Source: Gammaproteobacteria bacterium (lineage in GTDB: Bacteria > Pseudomonadota > Gammaproteobacteria > Steroidobacterales > Steroidobacteraceae). Taken from it: a stretch of DNA of 33,464 nt. This document shows, in pieces, positions 17,117-24,145 of the stretch; the stretch's first letter is position 1, and each line of letters opens with the position of its first letter. The notes under the pieces were generated by a model. It searched no databases. It was not told the DNA's origin and saw only the letters and a list, made by a program, of their open reading frames with translations. The translations under genes and the position numbers were made by a program. The DNA is taken from NCBI GenBank assembly GCA_003132425.1, contig PKXS01000124.1, positions 12,343-45,806 on the forward strand, read 5' to 3'.

Positions 17117-17644
17117 TCATTCGCTGCCGCCTCGGCGAAACGCGACCATCATGGTTGCCACCCATGCCGCCACGCCGATGAGAAACACGGCGATGCCCAC
17201 GGCAAACCATTCATTGGAAAGTTGCGGCGGTTGCCGCGCATTCGCGTCGAGCACCAACCAATGCACGTAGCACATGAAGGCCACCAGCATCGCTCCCAGC
17301 CAAACGCCATGCGCGACCAGAAACGCGCGTGTATGTTCGACTCGTTGCGGCGCCAGCCAGTATTCGCGGTTCGGTAGTTTCAGATCGGTCGCTCGTGAAT
17401 AGGCCAATGTCAATACTCCCACGACGCCGAGAGGGAGGCCGAGGGTGAGGATGAGCGCAAACAACCAGTAGTCGCCGTGCGACATAAAGCCGTTGGGCCG
17501 GCCCGCGGCATCGAAGTGAACGGCAACGATCGATGGCAGTGCGGCCGCGCTTCTATTCACAAAAATGATCGCAAACGCCAGCAGCAAAATGAATATTAAC
17601 CAAGCAAGCTTGTGAGAAAGCCGCCGGGGTTTCGCAATCTCCAT
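17117..17644 (-). CDS. DUF1648-like membrane protein
   Basis: A 175-residue protein with about four transmembrane segments, for example LAWLIFILLLAFAIIFV, WLFALILTLGLPLGVVGVL, AHGVWLGAMLVAFMCYV and AVGIAVFLIGVAAWVATMM. The loop LPSIVAVHFDAAGRPNGFMS matches the DUF1648 signature found in SdpI-type immunity and related proteins. ATG at 17642-17644 shares one base with the stop of the PhyH gene (TGATG). The open frame continues to 17665, but the overlap start is preferred. Role unknown. Confidence 0.75.
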   Translation of the reverse strand: MEIAKPRRLSHKLAWLIFILLLAFAIIFVNRSAAALPSIVAVHFDAAGRPNGFMSHGDYWLFALILTLGLPLGVVGVLTLAYSRATDLKLPNREYWLAPQRVEHTRAFLVAHGVWLGAMLVAFMCYVHWLVLDANARQPPQLSNEWFAVGIAVFLIGVAAWVATMMVAFRRGGSE

Positions 17645-18453
17645 CACCGACCGGGCGACTGCCACAGCACGGGGAACAAGGGGTGATTCATCGGCGCCCC
17701 TGCCGGCAGCTCGCCGGTAAGTCCGGGAAATTCCGGAGAGGTTTTCCAGCGGCGCGGCGCGTGGGTAATATCATCGCCTAAGAACCGCACGGAAAATACG
17801 CGGCGGCGGTTCGTGCCTTCCAGGCCTCGAGCGGCATGCAGGGTGAGCATGTGAAAGGCGACGGCATCGCCCGGTTCCAGGGCCCAACCGAGAATCGGAA
17901 TGTCGCTTCGCTGGGCCTCGATGTCCGGTAGATCGGCGAGACTGCCCTCGGGAAACCACTTGGCCTGGTCATCCATGAACGAGCGCGGCATCAGCCACGG
18001 GCCGCGGTGCGAACCGGCCACGAATTCCAGCGTTGAGGGCCGGCTCACCGGATCGACCGGAATCCAAAAGCTCACGTTCTGGCGCCCGTCGATGTTGTAG
18101 TACGGCTGATCCTGGTGCCACGGCGTCGGCTGTCGGGTGCCGGGCTCCTTGGTGAGCATGTGATCGTGGTACAGGCGAGCCGTGGTGCTTTGCATCAGGC
18201 GGGCCGCCGCCGCCGCGAGCGGGGTTTCGAAGATGAAGCGCTGATACAGCGGATTCTCCTGCCAATTGCAGAAGTCTTCGACGAAGCGGCCGGGGTCGTT
18301 GGCGCCGCTGGCCACCTTGGCGCGGGGACTCAAGTGAGCGAGATTCGCGTCGATTCCGGCACGCAGGACCGCCATTTCCTCGGGCTCGAACAACTGGCGC
18401 AGGCACACCGCCCCGTCACGCTGGAACTCATCGACAATCTGGGCGCTAATCAT
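17644..18453 (-). CDS. PhyH-type Fe(II)/2-oxoglutarate dioxygenase
   Basis: A 269-residue oxygenase of the phytanoyl-CoA dioxygenase superfamily, which hydroxylates a substrate while decarboxylating 2-oxoglutarate. The iron triad is H113 and D115 in TPWHQDQPYYN, with H206 in HMLTLHAARG; R218 in RRRVFSVRFLGDD fits the 2-oxoglutarate Arg. EFVAGSHRGPW is a family feature. The start overlaps the pyrD stop by four bases (ATGA at 18450-18453). Substrate unknown; being downstream of pyrD does not imply a pyrimidine role. Confidence 0.88.
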   Translation of the reverse strand: MISAQIVDEFQRDGAVCLRQLFEPEEMAVLRAGIDANLAHLSPRAKVASGANDPGRFVEDFCNWQENPLYQRFIFETPLAAAAARLMQSTTARLYHDHMLTKEPGTRQPTPWHQDQPYYNIDGRQNVSFWIPVDPVSRPSTLEFVAGSHRGPWLMPRSFMDDQAKWFPEGSLADLPDIEAQRSDIPILGWALEPGDAVAFHMLTLHAARGLEGTNRRRVFSVRFLGDDITHAPRRWKTSPEFPGLTGELPAGAPMNHPLFPVLWQSPGR

Positions 18454-19490
18454 GGGCCGGCATCGCGTGTAAGGGCATGGAGTATCTCCTCAACCAGCAA
18501 GTGTCCGCCGAAGGCAAACCCAGTATAAATCTGAATGAGGTTTGCGCCCGCCCGCAGCGTCGACAACGCATCCTCGGCGCTTACGATACCGCCTACCCCG
18601 ATAATGGGGAAGCTCGCGCCCAGTTCGGCTCGAAGGTGCGCGATCACCGACAGAGATGCACGATGCAGCGGGGCGCCGCTGAGGCCGCCGCGCCGATCGC
18701 TCGGCCATGCCTCCCCTAAGCTGCTCAAGTCGGTCGAGGTGTTGGTGGCGATGACGCCGTCGACCCGGAGCGAGCGCAAATTCGAGGCGAGCGCGGAAAT
18801 CTGCTCCGGTTCGAGATCGGGAGCGACTTTGACCAGCAAGGGAACGTGCTTGCGGTAGCGCACCTTCAGATGAACGCGCTCCTCGAGCAGCGAACCCAAG
18901 ATTCGCTGCAATCCGTCCTGGGACTGAAGTTCGCGCAGGCGCGCCGTATTGGGAGAGGAGATATTGACGGCGACGTAATCCGCAACCGGATAAACCTTGC
19001 GTAGACAGGCAAGGTAGTCTTCGTGCGCATTCTCGATCGGCGTATCGAAGTTCTTGCCGATGCTGACGCCGCGAATCCCTGGATAGCGGCTTCGCGCCAA
19101 TCGGTTGACCAGGTGATCGACCCCTTTGTTGTTGAAGCCCATGCGGTTCACGAGCGCGCGCTTGTCCGGAATCCTGAACATTCGCGGCTTTGGGTTGCCC
19201 GGTTGGGGGCGCGGCGTCACCGTGCCCAGCTCAATATGACTGAAGCCCAGCGCGCCGAGCGCATCCAAGTAATCGCCGTTCTTGTCGAAGCCGGCGGCGA
19301 GTCCGACGGGATGCGCGAACTGCAATCCGAGGCAGCGCACCGCAAGGGCGGTCGACACTTCACGAGCCGGCCAGAGCGGGCGCAGCAACCGCATTCCCGC
19401 CAATCCGAGGTCGTGAGCAAGCTCGGGATTCAGGCGCGAGAGGATCGTCAAAGCGGCCCGCGCAATGGCCGAAGACGCGCGGCGCCTCAT
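18450..19490 (-). CDS. pyrD: Dihydroorotate dehydrogenase (quinone), class 2
   Basis: Oxidises dihydroorotate to orotate, passing electrons through FMN to ubiquinone at the inner membrane; fourth step of pyrimidine synthesis. It has 346 residues with the class 2 N-terminal helical extension (AALTILSRLNPELAHDLGL). FMN and catalytic motifs include VGLAAGFDKNGD, NRMGFNNKG, and VNISSPNT with the catalytic Ser near S179, plus VGGIVSAEDA and IQIYTGFAFGG. ATG at 19488-19490 overlaps the stop of the broken SGNH gene (ATGA), and no Shine-Dalgarno is seen, so translation may depend on coupling. Intact. Confidence 0.95.
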   Translation of the reverse strand: MRRRASSAIARAALTILSRLNPELAHDLGLAGMRLLRPLWPAREVSTALAVRCLGLQFAHPVGLAAGFDKNGDYLDALGALGFSHIELGTVTPRPQPGNPKPRMFRIPDKRALVNRMGFNNKGVDHLVNRLARSRYPGIRGVSIGKNFDTPIENAHEDYLACLRKVYPVADYVAVNISSPNTARLRELQSQDGLQRILGSLLEERVHLKVRYRKHVPLLVKVAPDLEPEQISALASNLRSLRVDGVIATNTSTDLSSLGEAWPSDRRGGLSGAPLHRASLSVIAHLRAELGASFPIIGVGGIVSAEDALSTLRAGANLIQIYTGFAFGGHLLVEEILHALTRDAGP

Positions 19491-19834
19491 CGCACGGCGT
19501 CGATCGCAACGCGTGGCGGCGTTGCGACGCAGGCGGCGAGAGAGATACCCAGCCGCTCGTGCTGGTCAGCGTCGAGATGAATCCCGTCAATCGTGCTCGC
19601 GTCGGTCACGGTGCCGGCATCGAAGAAATGACGGCCGTTCAAGCAATCCTCGATGACGCGCACCGAACGTCCCTGCTGCTTGAGCAAGGCGATTTCCATC
19701 ACGCCCGGCCAGCGCGCGGGGAAGGGTAGGCGATTGCGCGTGGCGGGGATGATGCCCCACGAGAGAGAATCCGCATGAACGAGTATTTGCTGCAATGCCT
19801 TTGCCCGATGTAGTGCAAGTGCGCGACCTTCCAA
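19487..19834 (-). pseudogene. SGNH hydrolase remnant with internal in-frame deletion
   Basis: A 115-residue frame that carries only the two ends of a roughly 200-residue SGNH/GDSL arylesterase-like hydrolase. Residues 17-68 hold the N-terminal block, ILVHADSLSWGIIP with the nucleophile region ADSLSWG, then RWPGVMEIAL and VRVIEDCLNGR. Residues 69-102 hold the C-terminal block, HFFDAGTVTDAS and DGIHLDADQHERLG with the Asp and His of the triad. The blocks meet at about 19630/19631, so the central part (GTND-type oxyanion block and surroundings, about 120-130 residues by family expectation) is missing. The frame stays open, so a short peptide may still be made. It overlaps the pyrD start. Confidence 0.75.
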
Positions 19835-19974
19835 GCAACTCCCAGTTTGAACCAGTGGCCGGTTTCTTGGAAATCCTCATTGGCTGCATACGTGCCGTTG
19901 AGGTCCCGTTCCAGTTGCTGGATGTCGGCTCCAGGCTCGGCATGGGCGATCGAGTTAAGGGTGGATCTGAACAT
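19699..19974 (-). other. Unassigned possible coding fragment upstream of the SGNH remnant
   Basis: A 91-codon frame beginning at ATG 19972-19974, with GGGTG just upstream. The first 57 or so residues (MFRSTLNSIAHAEPGADIQQ, then LERDLNGTYAANEDFQETGH and WFKLGVAWKV) look like ordinary protein. The rest runs out of frame through the SGNH block and looks random. It may be a frameshifted or truncated gene, or a short real gene. I recognise no family. A loose TTGATC...TATAGG promoter lies immediately upstream. Confidence 0.35.
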
Positions 19975-20258
19975 AACACCCTATATGCAACGACGATCAC
20001 TGCGATCAAGCATTGTAACGATGGATTCGGCTTGCGGGTTGGCGCGCGTACCGGAGACTCGGGCGGACCTGGCTAGAGGTTCGATTGAGCCGCCCATCGA
20101 AACATCGGGATTAGAGAGTGCCTGCATGTTTGGCGGCTCGAAGCTGGCCAGGACAGTGGATTGTCACTTAATTATGCGCGGCATCCGATCGAGCGAGGTT
20201 CCAGCAACGCAGTGGCGCCGGGCTTTAGTTTACATATTGAAGGGCAAATTTACCGCGA
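19975..20258. other. Non-coding spacer between the pyrD cluster and marR
   Basis: About 280 bases with no convincing gene on either strand. Together with the decayed 19491-19974 it makes a stretch of roughly 770 bases without an intact gene. I see no RNA gene or repeat in it. It would contain the promoter of the minus-strand pyrD cluster. Confidence 0.5.
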
Positions 20259-20690
20259 TCAAACCAATGCGCCGAGATTGCGTCGAAGGCTATTGCCGTT
20301 TGCACCCGGGCGAGCTTCCAGACTCGCGTGCGTGCGTTCCCAAACGGGAACAGCCTTCGACAACAACGTGATTCCGCCGGGGGTGAGAGTCAGTAGGCGG
20401 CTACGGCGGTCCGCTTTATCGGCAGCGGTTTTGACCAAGCCGCGGCGTTCCAGCGGCTTGAGTGCGGCGGTCAGCGTCGTGCGATCCATCACCAGCAATG
20501 CTGCAACCGACCCGATGCTCGGCGGGCGGGGCCGGTTCAGGGACATCATCAGCGAGAATTGGCCGCTCGTCAGACCGAGCGGTCGCAACGCCTCGTCGAA
20601 ACGGCGCGCCAGCGCTCGCGCCGCGCGTTGCACGTGCAGGCAGAGGCAATGATCGCGTACCCGCAGAGTGGTCTTGAAGGGGATTGACAT
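20259..20690 (-). CDS. MarR-family transcriptional regulator
   Basis: A 143-residue winged-helix regulator that normally dimerises and releases DNA on binding a small phenolic or on thiol oxidation. The DNA-binding region is GLTSGQFSLMMSL, SIGSVAALLVMDRTTLTAALKPLERRGLVKT-like, then the wing DKADRRSRLLTLT. Cysteines are present near the N-terminus (CLCLHVQRA), so redox sensing is possible. It is divergent from the DUF899 gene, and a palindrome in the shared promoter is the likely operator. ATG at 20688-20690 lies only five bases from its predicted -10 box, so the mRNA may be leaderless. Confidence 0.92.
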   Translation of the reverse strand: MSIPFKTTLRVRDHCLCLHVQRAARALARRFDEALRPLGLTSGQFSLMMSLNRPRPPSIGSVAALLVMDRTTLTAALKPLERRGLVKTAADKADRRSRLLTLTPGGITLLSKAVPVWERTHASLEARPGANGNSLRRNLGALV

Positions 20691-20712
20691 GTCTCATATA
20701 AGTTGATATCAA
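20684..20712 (+). promoter_or_regulatory. Promoter for the DUF899-VOC pair
   Basis: A perfect -35 TTGACA (20684-20689), a 17-base spacer and the -10 TATCAA (20707-20712). Transcription would start near 20719, giving a leader of about 26 bases that includes the GGGAGA ribosome site of the ATG at 20746. The -10 lies in the operator palindrome. Confidence 0.6.
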
Positions 20713-20724
20713 CGTATTTGTCAA
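20696..20724 (-). promoter_or_regulatory. marR promoter
   Basis: On the minus strand: -35 TTGACA (20719-20724), 17-base spacer (20702-20718), -10 TTATAT (20696-20701). The operator palindrome lies wholly inside the spacer. The expected start site falls at or next to the marR ATG. Confidence 0.65.
20698..20717. promoter_or_regulatory. Likely MarR operator palindrome
   Basis: GTTGATATCAAC (20702-20713) is a perfect 12-bp palindrome. Skipping one unpaired position each side, ATA and TAT extend it to 20 bp. Its size and place between divergent promoters next to a marR gene fit MarR binding, which would repress both genes. Confidence 0.7.
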
Positions 20725-20745
20725 GTTGGCATTGGGAGAATCGGC

Positions 20746-21510
20746 ATGCAGCACAACCGCATCGTATCGCGCGAGGAATGGCTTACCGAGCGCCAGGCGC
20801 TTCTCGCTCACGAGAAGGAAGCCACCCACTTGCGCGACAAGGTAAACGCCGAACGGCTGGCTTTGCCGTGGGTGAGGGTGGATGAGAACTATTTCTTCGA
20901 TACTTCCAAAGGCAGGAAATCGTTGAGCGAACTGTTCGACGGCCGCACGCAGCTCATCGTCTACCACTTCATGCTGGGCCCAGGCTGGGCCGCGGGTTGC
21001 CCCGGCTGCTCATTTCTCGCCGATCATATCGACGGCGCGCTCGCTCACCTACAGCACCATGACGTGACCATGATTGGCATATCGCGCGCGCCGCTGTCGG
21101 AAATCCAGGCCTACCAGCGGCGCATGGGTTGGCGCTTTCCCTGGGTCTCGGCCAACGGCTGCGACTTCAATCATGACTATCATGTCTCCTTCACCCAGGA
21201 GGAGCTCGCGGCAGGGAAGGTCTTCTACAATTTCACGCAAACCGACAGCGCCGAAGCGAATGATGAGCTGCCGGGCCTCAGCGCCTTCTACAAGGACGAG
21301 GCGGGCACAGTCTTTCACACCTACTCGAGCTATGCGCGCGGGCCCGAGGAGCTGATCGGCACTCTGATGATCCTCGATCGAGCGCCCAAGGGCCGCAACG
21401 AAGGGACCACCATGGACTTCGTGCGCCGGCACGACGAATACGAGGCCCTGCCGCGCGCGAAGCATTTAAATCCAACCCCGGAGTTAGCCCATGTCCAGCA
21501 CCGTCAGTAA
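20746..21510 (+). CDS. DUF899-family thioredoxin-like protein
   Basis: A 254-residue protein of the DUF899 family, which has a thioredoxin-like fold. The motif GWAAGCPGCSFLADHIDG carries C85-x-x-C88, and ISRAPLSEIQAYQRRMGW and FPWVSANGCDFNHDYHVSF are family hallmarks. No signal peptide, so probably cytosolic. The exact reaction is unknown. GGGAGA precedes the ATG. It is divergent from marR and probably controlled by it; its last 20 bases overlap the VOC gene, so the two are one transcript. Confidence 0.88.
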   Translation: MQHNRIVSREEWLTERQALLAHEKEATHLRDKVNAERLALPWVRVDENYFFDTSKGRKSLSELFDGRTQLIVYHFMLGPGWAAGCPGCSFLADHIDGALAHLQHHDVTMIGISRAPLSEIQAYQRRMGWRFPWVSANGCDFNHDYHVSFTQEELAAGKVFYNFTQTDSAEANDELPGLSAFYKDEAGTVFHTYSSYARGPEELIGTLMILDRAPKGRNEGTTMDFVRRHDEYEALPRAKHLNPTPELAHVQHRQ

Positions 21511-22264
21511 TTTCGTTTGGTACGACTTGATGACCACCGATACCGCCGCTGCGGAATCCTTTTATCGCGAAGTTGTCGGTTGGCGCACGGCCGATTCCGG
21601 CCTGACCGACCGGAGCTACAGCATTCTGAGCGCCGGCGAGAATCCGGTGGGCGGGTTAATGCCGATACCGAAGAATGTCCAGGACGCCGGCGGGAGTCCC
21701 CGCTGGATGGGCTACGTCGGCGTGGGCAATGTCGATGAGCATGCCGCGCGCGCGCAGAAGTCCGGCGGCGCCATCCACCGCGCGCCCGAGAATATTCCCG
21801 GCGTCGGCCGCTTTGCGATCGTCAGCGATCCCCAAGGGGCGACCTTCGCGCTCTTCCAAGGTTCACCCGGCGCCCAGGCGCCGTCCGTGCCGCCCGGCAC
21901 GCTGGGTCATGTCGGCTGGAATGAGCTGTACGCGGTCAACTGGCAAGAGGCGTTCGCCTTTTATTCCGGCCAGTTCGGATGGCGGAAAGATCAAGCGGTC
22001 GACATGGGTCCCATGGGCACCTATCAAACTTTCGCGGCCGGCGGTCCTGCGATCGGCGGGATGATGACCAGACCCCAAGCGTCGTCCGCCCCTTCTTGGC
22101 TGTTTTACTGGAATGTCGAGGGCATCGATGCGGCGGTGGCGCGTGTGACAGCGATGGGCGGCAAAGTGCTCCACGGCCCTCAGCAGGTTCCGGGCGGAAG
22201 CTGGATAATCCAGTGCTCCGATCCGCAGGGTGCAATGTTCGCGCTCGTCGCCATGCATCGCTGA
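21491..22264 (+). CDS. Two-domain VOC (glyoxalase-like) protein
   Basis: A 257-residue protein with two vicinal-oxygen-chelate modules. Module 1 (about 7-118) starts FVWYDLMTTDTAAAESFYREVVGWR. Module 2 (about 132-255) starts GHVGWNELYAVNWQEAFAFYSGQFGWR. Each ends with a strand of the DPQGAxFAL type (SDPQGATFALFQ; CSDPQGAMFALVA). Family members act as dioxygenases, glyoxalases or binding proteins; metal ligands cannot be assigned with certainty here. The ATG follows GGAG and overlaps the DUF899 gene. MarR-DUF899-VOC may respond to a toxic electrophile or antibiotic, but this is inference. Confidence 0.88.
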   Translation: MSSTVSNFVWYDLMTTDTAAAESFYREVVGWRTADSGLTDRSYSILSAGENPVGGLMPIPKNVQDAGGSPRWMGYVGVGNVDEHAARAQKSGGAIHRAPENIPGVGRFAIVSDPQGATFALFQGSPGAQAPSVPPGTLGHVGWNELYAVNWQEAFAFYSGQFGWRKDQAVDMGPMGTYQTFAAGGPAIGGMMTRPQASSAPSWLFYWNVEGIDAAVARVTAMGGKVLHGPQQVPGGSWIIQCSDPQGAMFALVAMHR

Positions 22265-22360
22265 TGCGGCAACTGCGCCGCGCTCGATGTTGAGCCGCCA
22301 CTGCAATCGCGGCATCATGCGGGGGGCGCGGCACAGTGGCGCGCGTTACAAGGACTGTTC

Positions 22361-24121
22361 ATGCGGCGCCGGCTGTTGGTCGTGCTCACGACCTTGGCTC
22401 TCTCGCTTCCGGCGGGCGGTGCCTTCGCTGCATGCAAACTTGGCATAATGGCCGAGCTTCCCGTCACCATGGCGGGCTTGAGGCCCATGGTTACCGCACA
22501 AATCAACGGGACGGACGCGCAGTTCATTGCGGACAGCGGCGCCTTTTACAGCCTGATTACTCCCGCGGGCGCGGCTGAATTCAAACTACGCCTGAGTTCG
22601 GTTCCCTTCGGTTTCACGTTGAAGGGCGTTGGTGGGTACGCCGATGTTTCGCTAACTACAGTCAAGGTCTTCACGCTTGCCGGCTTCCCGATACGCAACA
22701 TTGAGTTCTTGGTCGGCGGTAGCGACCCTGGGGGCGGCAGCGTCGGCCTGCTTGGCCAAAACGTGTTCCGGGTCGGTGACGTCGAGTATGACCTCGCCAA
22801 GGGCGTCATCAGGCTGATGCACCCTGACGACTGCGGCCATGCGAGGCTGGCATATTGGGTCACCGGCTCTGAACCTTATTCCGTCATCGATATCGCGTCG
22901 ACCACTCCGACGTTACCTCACACGATCGGCACGGCATTCATCAATGGCGCCAAAATTCGCGTCATGTTCGATACCGGCGCAGCAACTTCGGTGTTATCGC
23001 TCAGCGCCGCGAAACGCGCAGGAGTCACCCCCGAATCGCCGGGCGCCGTCGATGCCGGCTATTGGCACGGAATCGGCCGGTCCTTATCCAAGAGTTGGAT
23101 CGCACCCTTCTCCAGTTTCAAGATCGGGGAGGAGGAAATTCGCAACACGCGGCTGCGAATCGGCGATGTCGGACTCGATAATACCGACATGCTGATCGGC
23201 GCGGATTTTTATCTTTCACATCGCATCTACGTTGCCACCAGCCAACACAAGCTTTACTTCACCTATAACGGCGGCCCGGTGTTCAACCTGACTTCGTCGC
23301 CATCGACGAAGGCGGCAACCGATCCGGCGGCGGATGAGCCGAGCGATGCGGCTGGATTCAGCCGGCGTGGCGCCGCATTTGCCGCCCGCCACGATTACCA
23401 GCATGCCATCGCCGACTTCACCCGGGCCTGCGAGCTGGCGCCGGGCGAGGCGGACTATTTTTATCAACGCGGTATCGCTCGTTGGCAGAATGAGCAGCCG
23501 GATCTCGCGGCGGAAGATTTCGACCAGGCGCTCAAGCTCAAACCCGATGACGTTTCCGCGTTGATGGCGCGAGCGGAGCTGCGCCTGAGGGGTAAGGATA
23601 ATGCTGGGGCAAGCACGGACCTTGACGCCGTGGATCGGGTGTCGGCCAAGGAAGCGGACATTCGCTTTACCCTCGCACGCGATTATGTGCGCGCCGATCT
23701 GCTGCCTCAATCCGTGGTTCAATACGATCTTTGGATTGCGTCTCACTCCGACGACTCAAAGCTCGTCATGGCGCTGAATGATCGCTGCTGGTTAAGGGCG
23801 CTGTCGGGACAGGATCTGGGGGATGCCCTGGCGGATTGCAATGCCGCCCTTAACCGCAGTCCAAAGGACGGCCCCATCAACGCGCAGATCTTCAATAGCC
23901 GAGGAATGGTTCGCTTGCGGATGGGCGACTTCGACCGGTCAATCGCCGACTATGACGCGGCGATCAAGCTGCAGCCGAAGTATGCTTGGGCTGTGTACGG
24001 CCGCGGCTTGGCGAAACTGCGGCGAGGAAAGAACTCCGAAGGGCAAAGCGACATTGCGGCGGCGATTGCGCTACGGCCCAGAATTGCCGATGAGCTCAAG
24101 AAGCGCGGCATCGCTCCATAG
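22361..24121 (+). CDS. Exported double retropepsin-like protein with TPRs
   Basis: A 586-residue exported protein. The signal peptide (1-24) ends GGAFA-AC. Two retropepsin-like modules follow: module 1 (about 35-155) has FIADSGAFYSLI with D58-S-G-A and the closing LLGQNVF. Module 2 (about 185-302) has VMFDTGAATSVLS with D204-T-G-A and closing LIGADFYL. Each aspartic-protease half normally supplies one Asp, so the two could pair within one chain. Residues 331-586 are tetratricopeptide repeats (RRGAAFAARHDYQHAIADFT, YQRGIARWQNEQPDLAAEDF and a C-terminal pair near 505-565), for partner binding. Start ATG has AAGGA upstream. Substrate unknown; probably periplasmic. Confidence 0.8.
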   Translation: MRRRLLVVLTTLALSLPAGGAFAACKLGIMAELPVTMAGLRPMVTAQINGTDAQFIADSGAFYSLITPAGAAEFKLRLSSVPFGFTLKGVGGYADVSLTTVKVFTLAGFPIRNIEFLVGGSDPGGGSVGLLGQNVFRVGDVEYDLAKGVIRLMHPDDCGHARLAYWVTGSEPYSVIDIASTTPTLPHTIGTAFINGAKIRVMFDTGAATSVLSLSAAKRAGVTPESPGAVDAGYWHGIGRSLSKSWIAPFSSFKIGEEEIRNTRLRIGDVGLDNTDMLIGADFYLSHRIYVATSQHKLYFTYNGGPVFNLTSSPSTKAATDPAADEPSDAAGFSRRGAAFAARHDYQHAIADFTRACELAPGEADYFYQRGIARWQNEQPDLAAEDFDQALKLKPDDVSALMARAELRLRGKDNAGASTDLDAVDRVSAKEADIRFTLARDYVRADLLPQSVVQYDLWIASHSDDSKLVMALNDRCWLRALSGQDLGDALADCNAALNRSPKDGPINAQIFNSRGMVRLRMGDFDRSIADYDAAIKLQPKYAWAVYGRGLAKLRRGKNSEGQSDIAAAIALRPRIADELKKRGIAP

Positions 24122-24145
24122 CCAAACGACGGGACGTGAAAAGAA

